Below, piece after piece: positions 36,730 through 50,493 of a stretch of DNA of 64,000 nucleotides. A program made the position numbers and the translations under genes. Numbering within the stretch: the first letter of the stretch is position 1; every line of letters begins with the position of its first letter. Under the pieces are notes generated by a model, which saw nothing but the letters and a program-made list of their open reading frames with translations, made no database searches and was not told the origin of the DNA. Origin of the DNA: Lucifuga dentata (taxonomy: Eukaryota; Chordata; Actinopteri; Ophidiiformes; Bythitidae); contig VXCM01001242.1 in assembly GCA_014773175.1 (NCBI GenBank), forward strand, positions 175,591 to 239,590. The letters are read 5' to 3'.

Positions 36730-37150
36730 ATTTGTTTTTATTCATTCATTTGTTCAATTCATGCATTGAACAAAGTGCTTTACATAACAAAAGAAAAAAG
36801 AAAAAGCCAAGAAAACCATGTGAATATAAAAACAATAAAATGGTACACAACTAAAATGAAATCCTTAAAAATACATGAAAATCTTTAAAAGTAATTTAAA
36901 CTGGCCGTTGAACTTGCTTCTCTAACATTTTGAGGTCGTCTGTTCCAAAGTTCCGGGTGTCATTCGCAAACATCGCACCACCAATTTTCCTCTGAGAAGA
37001 ATGACAGTTTGGCAGAGGAAGAGCTAAGGGGGCGCAGTGGAATATAAAACGATAGACATGCCTGAGCCCGCCTTGCCTATGTGACGGTGTCAGTTATTAT
37101 TATCAAGTCATTATTTAGGATTTTAGATGGTAAGTCAGAGCTCTGAAGTG
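36730..37150. repeat. possible LINE-like interspersed repeat fragment
   Basis: Blocks such as ACAAAGTGCTTTACATAA, TCTGTTCCAAAG and GGGGGCGCAGTGG resemble a repeat that I know from several fish genomes. Family and limits are uncertain. Confidence 0.35.
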
Positions 37151-37227
37151 GCACCAGAATGCAACGTCACTGTTATTTTCACAGTGGAAAGCCGGTCATG
37201 TTGATAAACAAAAAAAATAAATAAATA

Positions 37228-37732
37228 AAAATGCATGTTCAAGCCCAATGTATACAACCCACACACGTTACATTGCTGACAACCATTTCCCAAAAAATCC
37301 TACTAGAGCAGTAAATATTTGAATTGTTTTTCCTACCTTCCAGACTGCCACTGGTTTCATTTCATTCCAGTATGCTGTAAAAATCAACTTGTAGAGACTT
37401 GAAGCATGCTTGAGACACATAATCCATTACAGCAAACACAATATCTATTATTTTTTTGTTGAAGTAACTTTATTTAAATGGTCCAACACAGAGCTGCACA
37501 TAAGACAATGTATGTCTCCGCAAGGGAATATAGTCCTAGGTGAAGACGGCTTTTATGGTGAAATTAAAAATGACCATGCCTTCTACATTCAGTGTTAGCA
37601 GGCAAAACATTGAATTTTAATGTGGGTGAACTTTTGATTTTGGAAGATTAGATTTGGCAAAATAACATAAAAACTAAAGTATGGTTTTATGTTTTGGAAA
37701 TTGGTTGCATAATCGCCGGTATTGTCCTTTAA
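37228..37732 (+). mobile_element. TTAA foldback MITE, subfamily B, left end lost
   Basis: Begins inside the left terminal repeat (TGCATGTTCAAGCCCAATG) after an AAATA-rich run and ends GGTATTGTCCTTTAA. The right terminal repeat also has a deletion. Confidence 0.65.
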
Positions 37733-38396
37733 ATATCCTGCCAGTATAGAAATGCTGGCTGCTCATTCAGTGAGAGACAAGCCAGGTGGATCGAATCATG
37801 TCAGTCCTATGGGCTTCATCCCTAAAGTTGCCAAATAAATACTTACATAGATATTTATTTCTAAAGGCTAATAGAATTCTTTTAGTCTGAAGGTTCCATT
37901 GATATTCAGCGTGTTCAAATTTGACAGCTAATTACACGGTCAGCAGGTGGGATTGCGTGTAAGGTGAGTTCTGCGAGTTAAGGAGAGCTTAAAAGGTGCA
38001 GTTCAATCGTGAGATCTATCTGAGATCAGCAGGCTCTGAAAAAATCTAAATGGTGATGCTGAAATGGAAAAAAAAGTCATTAAAGAAGTAATGAACATCT
38101 CAAAACATTTACTTAGGTGGCAATTACAATATGAGAGGATGCCACTTAACTAATAAAATCAAAATCTTCACAATTTATATTTATGGGAATGTTTGTAAAT
38201 TCATGCAGTTGGAGTATGAAATGACTGTCTAAAGAAATAAGAAATATAGGAAATGACATGACTGGAAGTATATGTCAATATGCTTGTGGCCCACTGAGGC
38301 TGCCATGCTCACAGCCTCAGTGGGCTAGACCATGTAGATTCCTAAGCCAAAGGGGTTCGGGGAATTCATAAAGCACAGTGCCAGATTTAAAGAATC

Positions 38397-38875
38397 AAAC
38401 CATAGATTTTGAATGTTTGAGACCAATAAATGCAATCCTTATACAGTAGTCGTTAAATTACTGCCAACCATTTTCCAAAACATACAACCATAGCAGTAAA
38501 TTTTAGACTTCTCCTACTCTCCAGCTCATTCAGTATGCTATTAAAAATCATCTTAAGTCTTGAAACATGCTTGAGAGAGGTGATCCGTCAGTGCAAACCA
38601 CATGCCATTGTTATTTTTTTTTGTCGAAGTTATTATATAGTACGATCCCAGGAGAAAACTGCTTTTATTGAGAAATTAAAAAGTGCGTGTTAGCAAGTGA
38701 AACATTGAATTTTTAAGGTGGATGTATCACCTGAACATTTGATTTTGAACGATCAAGAGATTTGACAAAATAACTGGATAAATAAAATAAAGTTTTATAG
38801 AAAATGTAATATATGGTGTATGCGGGTAGTATTTATTGGGCTCAAACATGCAAAATCATCGGTATAGTCCTTTAA
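38397..38875 (+). mobile_element. TTAA foldback MITE, subfamily B, internally deleted
   Basis: TTAAAGAATCAAACC at the left, CGGTATAGTCCTTTAA at the right; 479 bp. The block around CATGGAGCTGCA is missing compared with the other B copies. Confidence 0.7.
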
Positions 38876-39051
38876 CTTGTCAATAAGGGGAATATTGTTA
38901 TATGTTACCTCATTCAGCAATGCTTGTTACATGGCATTTTCCTTCCTTATTTGTTTTACACTGTTTCAGTCTGTGGTAAATTTCAGCATTAAGAAATCTG
39001 AGTGACAATTTAAACAGTATTTCCCTCACATTTGATAGTGATCAATACATT

Positions 39052-39073
39052 ACACACACACACACACACACAC
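39052..39073. repeat. (CA)n microsatellite
   Basis: Eleven CA units, followed by ATATAT. Confidence 0.93.
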
Positions 39074-39105
39074 ATATATTTGACAGTGTATTTGAATGGC
39101 AAATT

Positions 39106-39193
39106 TTTATTCAATCTCGCACACACGCGATTGAATAAATGTGCATCATTTATTCAGTGACACACGTGGTGTCATTCTCATGACACCGCGTGT
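39106..39193. repeat. two adjacent hairpins
   Basis: First: TTTATTCAATC (39106-39116) pairs perfectly with GATTGAATAAA (39129-39139). Second: 39162-39175 (ACACGTGGTGTCAT) pairs with 39180-39193 (ATGACACCGCGTGT) except one position, around loop TCTC. Confidence 0.85.
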
Positions 39194-40058
39194 ATTCCCA
39201 AAGCCATTTATTTAGCGTGATGCTGATTTGTGATGAATTCCCCCATTGTGTACAAAGTTGAAAATCTGTCCTGAGGACACTTGCCACACAATTGAAAGTT
39301 GCGAGATAAAAGTCAGGGTGTCCTCAAGATGATTTGAATTCTTTCGCTGAGGGACAAAGTGTGAATGTGTGATATTTTATTCTGGAACGGACTATTGGAC
39401 TGATGGACTCACAAATGGATTGCTGGACTATCTAACAGATGGCCAGGCATTGCCATCCACCCCGCCGATAGTGTGGCTACAAAATGTGCACAAGCCACCA
39501 CATTGTAAACGTGTTATGATTTTCATTTGCTGTTAGCTTAGGCAAGCGCACGTTTAGTCAAGATACATAGCCATATCTCTGAATCTTTGCTTATGTTATA
39601 AAAGTCATACACTGTGTTTGTTTAGCTTTTTGTAACTTTTTTTTTTTTTTAACTAATTCAATGCAGCTCCCTTAGAAGCTTTAATTTTGTGGTTTTCTCA
39701 CCTTTATGCGCTGTCAGCAAGATTTCTATAGCATGAGGGTGAAAACTGCTTTTTCTGTGGTGCCCCTGTGATGTAATAAACAGATCACATGTCTTTAGGT
39801 GCAGCATATGTATGAAAGGAGACACAAAAGATTTGGTAAATCTGGCCCTCAATGTTATCCACAAAATTATATTCTTGTCAGGTAGGTAAAGCCTCTGAAA
39901 CAGCATTTAGACCTTGGAACACAAAAACCCCATTGAACCCAGACTAATGAAATTCTATTTCTCATGGGTTGTAAGTTCTTCTTCAGGGCGACCAACCCAA
40001 GCTATTGAGTGGTGGAACAAATCAGCTCATGTATAAAACCTGCTATATTGAGTGTACA

Positions 40059-40460
40059 TTAAAGGACCATACTGCTTATTTTGCATGTTTAAGCCGCCAC
40101 ATACACATGACGTAACTGACAAACATTTTCCAAAACACAAAACTGTATTTTAGTTTTCATATTTAGTCAAATTCCCTAATCTTTCAAAAGCAAATGTTCA
40201 GATTATACACCTGCATTAAAATTCAATGTTTCACCTGCTAACACATGTAGAAGGGTCAGTCATGTTAATTTTAATTTTGATTTTAATGGTGTACTAGAAT
40301 GAACTGAAACCAACGGCAGTCTGGAAGGTAGGAAAAACAATTCTAACAATTACCGCTCCAATAGTATGTTTTGGGAAATGGTTGTCAGCCTAACGTAACA
40401 TGATTGCAGATTGTACATATTGGGCTCAAGTATGAAAAACACCGATATGGCCCCTTCAAG
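40059..40460 (-). mobile_element. TTAA foldback MITE, subfamily B, shortened
   Basis: TTAAAGGACCATACTGC at the left; right end ACCGATATGGCCCCTTCAAG is decayed. The central GAATATAGTCCC block is absent. Confidence 0.65.
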
Positions 40461-41343
40461 AGTGAATTTGCAAAACATATTAATTAAATGAAAAAACAGG
40501 AACAGGAAGGAAACAGGAACTTTCTAGTTCTATAAATTGTCTGATATGTCTGCAAACTGATCTGTCATTCTGACCGTGAATGCAAGGAAAGGATGATTGG
40601 ACAAACTATAATAACCATAGTTTAGCCAGTGACAGTCTTAATCTGTGTGATGGCAGGAAAATTTTAGCCACTTTAAATGTAATGAGGCATAAATCAGCTT
40701 TTCATACTACTACTAATCTCTTTCTGCTCCTTTAGGTTTGTCTAGTACTTCCCTGTATCTCTATCAGCTGTTTCTTAGACAATGACGGTGATAAAACACA
40801 AGTTCAGGTGTGTCACAAGTGGGAAGGTTCAGCGACAACCCTTTGGGTAATAAGACAGTGACACAGTTCCTTGTCTATCTCTGGATTGAGGACAGACGAC
40901 TATAATTGTTCTTTATCTCTCAGGGACAGCTTGGCTCGACCCGCTTTCAATCAGCATGGTGGGTGACGCGAAAGAGAGAGACAAAAACACACGGGTCAGA
41001 GGTCAGAGGGTGAGCTGCACGATTATGTTACAAATAACAGATTTGTGGTTCAGTTCACCACAGTTCACTCATGACTAGTGAAATCACACCTTACCTTCAG
41101 TAATGCAGCATTACATTTTCTGGCACCGTAAGTGGCTCTATAAATTAAATTACCACTGAAGAAGATAACGTATTTGCTTACTGCGTCATGAAGGCAGAAA
41201 AAGAAAAGGGTCAATGGCATCAGATGAAAAGCCAAACTTTCAACTGTTGGGCTACAGGACAGAACATTCATGAACTTCTCTCTGACATCAACAGAGGATG
41301 TTTCCACTTCTACAGTGTCTACAGATGATAGCCATATGGAATA

Positions 41344-41912
41344 TTAAAGGACCATACCAGCCATTTTGCATGTTTGAGCCTAATATATTCAATTTTCATA
41401 CATGTAACGTTACTGACAATCTTCCTAAAGCATACTACTGGAACGGTCAGTTAATTTTTTTCCTACCTTCCAGACCGCCATTGGTTTCATTTCATTCTGG
41501 TACACTATTAAAATCAACATGTTGATACTTAAAACATTCTTGGGATAGGTAATCCATCATCACGAACAAGAGTGTATTCAGGTGTTTTTCAAAGTTACGT
41601 AATTTTAACATTTAAGCACAATAAAAAGCATGGAGTCTCCACCAGGGCATATAGTCCCAAAAGAAGACCTGTTTATCGAAAAATTTAAACGACCGTGACT
41701 TCATAAGGCTGCGTAACTATTAGCAGGCGAAACATCGATTTTTAAGGTGGGTATGTCGCTTGAATATTTGATTTTGAAAGATTAAGAGATTTTGGAAAAT
41801 ATCAGGAAAGCTGAAATATGGTTTTATCCTTTGGGAAATGATTGTTACTGTAACGTATGAAAATTGAATATATTAGGATCAAACATGCAGAATGGCTGCT
41901 ATGATCCTATAA
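41344..41912 (+). mobile_element. TTAA foldback MITE, subfamily A
   Basis: TTAAAGGACCATACCAGCC at the left. The right end, GCTGCTATGATCCTATAAG, has lost the TTAA. Confidence 0.78.
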
Positions 41913-43295
41913 GTTTTATCTGCCTTGCCGTCTTTCTGTCAAATTATTGTCTCCAGCAAATCAGGTGCATAAAGAGTTTGTGATTTTTTTTAACAACATG
42001 GGATGCGATCTTTGAGCCCCTTTCAGACATGGAATCTTTTATATTGCTGCTTTTTACCATTCAGATTTCAGTCTTCTTTAAGGCAATGTGCCATAAAGAC
42101 TGTGCTTTATGGATAGAGATGCAATTCTCATGCAATATTTGGCATTTGCCAGGTGAAACTGAAAATGCAGGAAGTTACGTATAATAGACGAGATGAAAGA
42201 TTGTTTATGGCAACACGGTGAGCAGCATATACAACAGTTTCTCTCACAGTACTGTTTCACTGTCTGTTTACCTTGTCTCCGGTGGCCATTTTATCGTTCC
42301 TAAAAAATCTGCTTGTCCAAAATGAGTTTGGTAATCTATAGTAGATGCAGAATTTAAAGTGTCTCATGATTGGTTCCCACAATATGCACAAAAACGTCAA
42401 ACATCAAAGCGGCATAATCTTGTGGGTGCCTTTGTTGGCAACATGACTACATTTATTCACACTTGTGCCATGAAGGAAGCGTTATGGAAATGTTACTTGG
42501 TCCTACCTAGTAAAATTGCTACTATTACGGAAAAGTGACTCGGGGTCCTTATCAAACATGAGGCAGAAATATTGAATTGCCTGCCAATTACAGAATCGGC
42601 GTATGTCTGAAAGGGGCTTTTGACTTGGTCTGAGCAGGCAGGTAGACCTTGAGACTGAAATTTTACACTGCTGCATCAATTTTTCCTACCACTTTCATCA
42701 AAAGCCGAATGGATGCTGGTGAGGAAGAAGTGAGTATGTTTGATAAAAATGCCACTTCACTCCCACCATGACAATCAAGCAGTATAATGACAATCAAGCG
42801 TAGTATGCACGCTCGGATTGGGATGCTAATTTTTACCGGGACTTTAAGTTGTCGACGGGGGGGATGGATGGACAGACGAACGAACGAATGAACGAACGGA
42901 GAGCCCTGGAGTTTAGTTTTGTTTTGTCGCTCTCTCTGCTTTCGCGTTGTTGGCGCCACCCGAGTTACCGACAATTTAAGTTGTCGACGGGGGGGGGGGG
43001 CNGGCCCAGCCCACTGGGAAAAGTCCCGCCTCTCCCGATGGCCAGTCCGACCCTGGTAGTATGTCTAGATTGTATGTTTTCAATTTGTGGAGAGAGCTGA
43101 GCGTCATAATATTTACTGTAATTTACTCCTCTCTCGCGCTTCAAGAAAAATTGATTCAGTGGATCTGCTTCAAGTTTTAGCCTCCACTTCATCTCTGTCT
43201 TTCCATTGAGGGACCTCAGCTGGGTATCTGGGTGTTCCTCATCCCAGACATCCCAATTTTGACAAAAAATAATAGTGGCGTGTGGTTGGCTGGGA

Positions 43296-43516
43296 TGGAT
43301 TACTTATCTCAAGCATGTTTCAAGTCTCTACAAGTTGATTTTAATAGTGTACTAGAATGAACTGAAACCAATGGCTGCCCAGAAGGTAGAAAAATCAATT
43401 CTAGTATTTACTGCTCCAGTAGTGTGTTTTGGGAAATGGTTATCAGCAAGGCAACGTTAATGCGGGTTGTATATATTGGGCTCCAACATGCAAAATCACT
43501 GGCATTGTCCATTTAA
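43296..43516 (-). mobile_element. TTAA foldback MITE, subfamily B right-end fragment
   Basis: Only one side remains, from ATGGATTACTTATCTC through CAGAAGGTAGAAAAATC to GGCATTGTCCATTTAA. Confidence 0.65.
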
Positions 43517-44643
43517 AAAGGATTTTTAGACTATTAAAAAAAATAAAAAAAATTGTGGCATAGTTTGATAGCTTTTATGTGCATGAACACACGTGTTCTT
43601 ACACACTCATGCCCACTTTTCATTCATCTTTATTTTCTTCACTCAGCTCAGAGTGTATCACATTTACAACCGGGTGGAGAGGCAGAACTCCACCTTTAAG
43701 TGAAAAAGAGAGAGAGAGATGTCCAGCATCTCCTTTCCCTCCACAGTCTTTATTTATTCAGACCCTGAGTGAAAAGAGCCTTGCAGAGCAACCTGGTGAA
43801 TTTCCTGTACAGTCTGACGATTTAGGGTAAAATGCAGGAGAAACTGAAAGTTACGGGGGGAGAGAGAGAGAGAGAGAGAGAGCGAGCAGTTTCACATAGA
43901 GTGAGAGAGTATGTATATTAAAGAGAAGCAGAAACTGGGTTTCCATTTCTCCATTTGTTTTAAATTAGGACATGAAAAGTTATGTTAAAAGAGGAAAAAT
44001 AAAAACATAAAACTAAAGGATTTGATCAACTACCACTTGCCCAAAACTAATAGATTCATGACATTTTAAAGGTTTGCGTGTAGATTTGCTTGACATTTCG
44101 ATAGAAAGATAGCTAGAATGAGCGAGATAGTGTAGGTAGAACATGTTGGCAACCGAAGGAGAGATGGAGACAGAATGAGAGTGAGCGAAAGAGAGTTGTG
44201 GGAGTGAGTGTGAGCGAGTGGGAGAAAGAGAGAGAGAGAGTGATGAGAGAGCAGCAGAGGAGCTTGTGAGAGAAAGTACTGTACATTTATAACAGGCAAA
44301 TCCAACTTTGCTACTGGCCAAGCCTGGATGGCCTGAAGCTGTGACTGTCATTCATCTGCATTTAATTCCACCTTAAATCTGAGTGCAGCCTGTTCAAATT
44401 CTTGGAGGAAATCTGGAACACTTTTAAATGAAAGATAAATTGTAGTTTTGAGACATTTACATCTTAACAGTGAAACTAAACCTTTGAGATTTTCTTTTAA
44501 ATGCATTTACATGGGGCATTATGTTTTTTGTTATTTTGGCCCATTTTTATAGTCTAATACAGTACAGAGAAAATGTTGAACATTGTCAAAGTTGCAAAAC
44601 TTGAGCACAAAGAAATATATTCAATAAAACAAGAAGGCACTCT

Positions 44644-44953
44644 GAGAGCGCATACCTCTGCCAAGGCCAACAAAATCCCTAATAAAAATGTATTAAAACA
44701 TGAGCCAGTATGCTAAATTTCACTGAAATCTGCCTGTTAGCATTGATTTTCTAGCCTAAAAACTTCTTCTGGATCCTGGATCCAGAATATGATCCAGATC
44801 ACTTCCAAAATTGAGTCACTTCTTTCATCTCAGCATTATCCATCTGTCTTCCAAAGTTCATCCAAATCAGTCCATAACTTTTTGAGATGTCTTACTACCA
44901 AACAGATTAACAAGCAAATACCAGCGATCACATAACCTCCTTGGTGGAAGTAA
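44644..44953 (-). mobile_element. LINE-like interspersed repeat fragment
   Basis: GAGAGCGCATACCTCTGCC at one end and AACCTCCTTGGTGGAAG at the other, with ATCCAGATCACTTCC and CCATAACTTTTTGAGA between. These blocks are typical of a widespread fish LINE-type repeat in reverse orientation. A second piece of the same family lies at 56520-56720. Confidence 0.55.
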
Positions 44954-45501
44954 CACACTCATAGGTTCTTTGTTTTCTGCTTAGTTCTGTGTTTCTGTAA
45001 CATGTTGATATCAACATGTAATGCTCAGAAAACAAAACAAAAACAACAACAAATTGTGGGGTTAGAGAGCAAATGTTTGGGCTAGCATAGCTGTGTTGTG
45101 GCTAGCCATTCAGAAAAGAGCAAGCTTTTCATGAGAGTGCATTAAAGGTTATCTAAAACGGCCTGTTTTCACCAAGTGTGCACAGCAGTGCTTTGGCGTG
45201 TAAAGGCCATAATCAGGCTGAAATCAGCATAAATCTTAGTTGGATTATTCTGAGTAACGACCTAGTTTATGTGATTATAAGTCAATTTATTCAAAATTTT
45301 AAATGTTCCAGCAGCTTACATTCTTCTGCAGTAACAGACATTTATGCACTTCCTCATCTGGCTTACTTTATCTCATAAGCCAATTAAGCAACAAGTTTAT
45401 AGTTTATATTCAGTAAACAACAGAATCCTATCAATAATCGATATGACTTTGCATTTTTGCCTTAAATATAAGGATAGGATAAGGATGTAAACATGCTGAG
45501 T

Positions 45502-45511
<10 letters not shown>

Positions 45512-45546
<35 letters not shown>
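45512..45546. repeat. poly-T run
   Basis: About 35 T in a row after TTTTTTC; consistent with the tail of a retrocopy on the minus strand, but no parent was recognised. Confidence 0.8.
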
Positions 45547-45548
<2 letters not shown>

Positions 45549-46286
45549 ATATTGAAACAAGCAAAGGTTTCAAAATAGAGCCCTAAAGAAAAATGCAAAC
45601 GTGGAAATCTATAATGTGTCGCCTTTAAGGAAAGAGTCACCGTATCACAGTGCCCTATTGCTTCTTGCCTCATGCATTGTGGTTTAGATTTCCTCCAAGA
45701 ATGAATCACATTCAGAGTGCAGATGAATGGGGCATCATGAATGGGGACATCTTGAGGCCATTTGTGCTGTTTACTGGCCACAGTTTTCATTCCACCCAAG
45801 TGATCTCATAGATGAACACCAAAGTGCCAAAAACAAAAGCCAGACAGATGGAACAATTGAAATTTATTGATTGAGTAGTTATAACTAACTACTTAATGTT
45901 TACATGTGTGTTACATGTGTTTCTCTCCAGTTATGCCAATTTTGAGTCTGTCTGCATATTTTAGTAAGAGGTAATCATTCAACAGAGAGATCGAGATATG
46001 AAAGGCTAGTTAGGAAAGGCCACATGTAGGGAGATATGAGATTGGACTGAAAGTCAGGGTAAATTTGGATTCTGAGAGCCACTAAAACATTTCAAGGATC
46101 CTGAAACAGAAATAATGTGAAAGAAAATGGATGAGTGAGAGAAAGCAAGAAAGAGAGGTGAGACATATATTGAGAATTAAGAAATGATAAGTGACAGGTT
46201 GGAATTCAACAAAAGTCATAGGAGAGGGTAAAGGCAGGGAGACTGAGATAAAACATTCAGAGAAGGGTCAAAAGAGAAGACCATTT

Positions 46287-46289
<3 letters not shown>

Positions 46290-46328
<39 letters not shown>
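46290..46328. repeat. (GA)n microsatellite
   Basis: About 19 GA units; purine-rich sequence continues on both sides. Confidence 0.96.
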
Positions 46329-46332
<4 letters not shown>

Positions 46333-46716
46333 GATGGGCAGAAGGAGGAAGGGAGAGATGGATGGGAAAGGGGGTGGTGTTCAGGAAGAGCCTGCCAGGA
46401 GTTAGTGCAGAAAGTTGGACTTGGTTTGGATTCATAGCAGGATGATGGCCACATTGACCCACCCCCTTTAGATATATTGCATTTTTATTTTATCTCCAAA
46501 TCAGATAATATACACTGACATCAGTATTCTTACACTCCAAGTTATTATTAAAATGCAGCTACTGTGAGTGTAATAAGAAGGATTAATTTCTGTGGAGCAA
46601 TACATTGATGATCCTTTTGATGTTTGACAAGGTTGCAGAGCTTGAATAACTGCATATACACACACACTGTGCTAACTTACACCCACGGTGTGTATATATA
46701 GTTAGGAATGGAAGAG

Positions 46717-46719
<3 letters not shown>

Positions 46720-46757
<38 letters not shown>
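46720..46757. repeat. (AG)n microsatellite
   Basis: About 19 AG units, 70 bp before a long pyrimidine-rich stretch. Confidence 0.96.
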
Positions 46758-46759
<2 letters not shown>

Positions 46760-46829
46760 CAAGTCAGTATTTCATGGATGGCTGTGTTGCTATGGGAACA
46801 AGATGTGGGCTCCGTATTCCCAAAAAAGT

Positions 46830-47118
46830 GTCCTCCTTCCTTCCTCCCTTCCTTTCCTCTTTCCCTCTCTCTCATCACTTCATTTCTTTCTCTCCTTCTT
46901 CACGGCATCTACAGCATCTACACCGCTCTACTCTTCCCTTTCCCCGATCACATCCTACCACATGCCTCCTCTCTCTCTCCCACCCATCTCCCTCTCTCTC
47001 TCTTGCAGTCTCTTCTGTCATCCATCCTTTCCCCGCCTACTCATTCACCTCTCTCTCTTTCTGTCCATTCCTCCTCCACTCATGCTCTATCCTTCATCAG
47101 TCTTCCCCATTATTCCTT

Positions 47119-47154
<36 letters not shown>

Positions 47155-47215
47155 ATCTCTCTTTTCCCCCCTGTCTCTCTGATCCCTCTGTCTCTTTAAC
47201 ACTCACTTATATTCT
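46830..47215. repeat. polypyrimidine-rich stretch
   Basis: Almost 390 bp of C and T on the plus strand with few purines, including (TC)n at 47131-47153. Ser/Leu/Pro-rich open frames in all three plus frames are a by-product of the composition. Confidence 0.9.
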
Positions 47216-48366
47216 ATTCTTTTCTCGGTTGTCATGGCAATAGGCTGGGGGCGTGAGGGAGCGAGCGCGAGCAAGCGAGCGAGAGTGGGTGTTTCGGAAG
47301 TGACATCTCTTGGGCAGTAACCTTGTTTCCTGTGTGGTGGAGTTGTGGGTGGATTCAAGGCGCTAGCAGTGCAGCAACAGTGACGCCGTGTGGACGCTTT
47401 GGGTGAGCAATGGGGAACCCGGGACGTGCCGCGCGAGGGCTGGGTGAATGATCTGATAGGTGAGANGAGCAATGGGGAACCCGGGACGTGCCGCGCGAGG
47501 GCTGGGTGAATGATCTGATAGGTGAGAATACTCTCACTCCTTCTCTCTCTCTCTCTCTCTCTCTTTCTCCCCCCCTCCTTCTTTATCATAAACACACATA
47601 CACACACATAGCCTGTATCCTCATCCACCCTCTCTAATTTCACGTCTCTTCTCCATGGTTGAAGTGGATTCCTTGTAGTAGGTGACATAATAAGGGATCA
47701 AAGCTTTTGCCTGGATTTGCATAGTAGGTTGACTGTATGGGAAGTGCAGGTATTCCTCATACTTTTTATGTATCCAGATTGCTCGCAACCATACTTGCAT
47801 GTGTGTGCATAAATGCATGTACACATATCTATGAGTGTATAACAACATTGTGCGAAACCATACTATCCCAGAAATAGTTAAACCCCCTCAATCGAGTGAA
47901 GTCACATAATTTTTTTTAAGCCAGCCTCAAGCTTATTTTGTTTCCAACACTGTGATTTATTACAGATCATATCATTTAGAAAAAGACTGATAAGTCTTTG
48001 TTTTGGCCATTTTTACATTGTTTTCCTGCGAGGCACATTTAACATTTCGGAAATGAGAAACAGTTTATTATGCTGTCGTCAATTGCCTCCTCGTAATAAC
48101 TGTTTTTTGAATACTTGAGTGCAGTGACCCATCTTACTCTTGCAGTTGTAGCCAGGGGTGTAAAACTAACTCTTTCCTGTTAATATCAAGTTTTTTTATG
48201 CCATGAAACGATCCTGTCAGTTCTGAGCTAAGTTAAAGGCTTATAACAATTGATTCTGAGCTAAATAAAAAGTCTACATACGTTTGAAGAACAGAATAAA
48301 ATCCAAAGGTGTCGCAGCTGATCAGCACTGATTTGTATTAATCAGTTATTCTTTATTAAAGTTACA

Positions 48367-48976
48367 TTAAAAGACCATACCACCCATTTTACATGTTTGA
48401 GCCTAATATATTCAATTTTCATACACATAAGGTTGCTGACAATCAACCTTAGGATAAAACCATATTTCAGCTTTCCTGATATTTTACAATCTCGTAATCT
48501 TTCATAATCAAATATTCAAGTGATACACCCACCTTAAAAATTGATGTTTCACCTGCTAATAGTCACACAGCCTTATGAAGTCACAGTTGTTTAAATTTTT
48601 CAATAAATGCAGGTTTTCTGTTGGGATTATATTTCCCAGTGGAGACATACATTCACTCCATGCTTTTTATTGCGCTTAAATGCTAAAATGACAAAACTTC
48701 AAAAGAAAAAAAAACCTTGAATACACGTCTTTTCATGATGATGGATTACCTATCCTAAGAACATTTCAAGTATCAACAAGTTGATTTTAGTAGCATACCA
48801 GAATGAACTGAAACCAATGGTGCACTGGAAGGTAGGTTTTTTTTTTTTTTTGTTTTTTTAATGTTAACTTACTGCCCCAGTAGTATGCTGTGGGAAATGA
48901 TTGTCAGTAATGTTACATGTATGAAAATTGAATATATTAGGCTCAAACATGCAAAGTGGGTGGCATGGTCCTTTAA
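48367..48976 (-). mobile_element. TTAA foldback MITE, subfamily A, complete
   Basis: Ends TTAAAAGACCATACCACCC and GGTGGCATGGTCCTTTAA; 610 bp, including a T-rich run at about 48838-48857. Confidence 0.83.
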
Positions 48977-49914
48977 GTAAGTACATTTTGCCCACTCAGA
49001 GAAAGAAGGGCTACAGAGAAATTAACAGAAACACAGTCCTGATATACCATCTGATTATCAACTTGTTATGGGTAACATGTTAGCAAACAGTTACCTATAT
49101 ACACATCCAGCAGACACAGGGCAGCATGAGCATCCCATTGTAACTGTTTCTTGCAAACTGATGAATTTAAGTCAAAAATTCACTCTCCAGCTTTAGTCTC
49201 CACCAACTCTTGACAGAAATATCTGGGTCTTTCTGGTAATCTGACACCTGTGAACCCACCCTCCTGGAGGGTCCATGCAAACATTCTCAACTATATTGCC
49301 ATCTTCTGGTGGTGTGATTGAACTACTCAGAATGGGGTTGAAGCTAGTGTACATACAAAACAGTGGTTTATCTATGTTGGTGTGACAAACGTACAAATTT
49401 TGGCAGACCTTTTTGGGATGTTGCGTCGGAATCCATTACTGGGACCATGCAGGTAGAAGGGGTTAATTCTCTGCTCTTGAGCAAGAATTACATGCTGTTG
49501 TCACAAATGGGACATACAGTATGACTTTACAGAATCTGTGTCCTACTTGTATGCTAATTTACGTTTGGGGAGCAATGCTTAACTTTTTGTGAGTTATGTA
49601 TGAGGATGGATGTGCAGTGATGATTACACACTTTTAGCTGAAGAGGAGACAGTAATGAACCAGATACAGAACGTTTGCAGAGCGATTGTGACCTAGATTG
49701 ATGTACTTTACCAAAGTCCAACAACTCAAAGTGTTTTAGTGTCATTTCATTGTTAGTTGTAGTGGAGTTTTTGGTTGTCGTGACTTCACATTTGCTACCA
49801 TAGATCATAATAATTCAAACTTCCATTACATTACAGTACAGTAATTAAATGTGTGTAAGTCCATGTTATGTTCCATGTTATAAAATAGCCCCCATAATAT
49901 GAATTAAAAGGACC

Positions 49915-50493
49915 TTAAAGGACCATACTGATGATTTTGCATGTTTGAGCATTGAGAATGAATACAACCACATACATGTTACATTACTTCCAGCCATTTT
50001 ACAAGACATTATTGGAGTATTAAATTTATGAATCCTTTTTTCCTGCCTTCCAGACTGCCACTGATTTCGGTTCATTCCAGTACGCTAATAAAATCAACTT
50101 GTAAAGATTTGAAAAGTGCTTGATATAAGGGATCCATCACAGCAAGCCACACGCTGGTATTTTTAAAAATCAAAGTTACTTAATTGAACAGATCCAACAT
50201 GGAGCTACACGGAATAAAATATATATCTGTGCCAGGGAATATAATCCTGAGAGGACTGCTTTTACAGAAAAATTAAAACAACTGCCTTCTACAATTATGC
50301 ATAGGTGTAGCAGGCAAAACACTGAATTTTGAAGTGGGTGTATCACCTGAACATTTGATTTTGAAAGGTGAGGGATTTGGCAAAATCACATGTAAACTTT
50401 CATGGTTTGGAAAATGGTTGGCAGTAACGTAATGTGTATGGAGATAGAGTATGTTGGGCTCAAACATGCAAAATCACCGGCATGATCCTTCAA
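49915..50493 (+). mobile_element. TTAA foldback MITE, subfamily B
   Basis: TTAAAGGACCATACTGATG at the left; right end CACCGGCATGATCCTTCAAG has lost the TTAA. Confidence 0.75.

Noticed and set aside
46708..47243. Three long overlapping plus-strand open frames (up to 163 codons)
   Set aside because: All come from one polypyrimidine tract, which lacks stop codons by composition; products are Ser/Leu/Pro runs.
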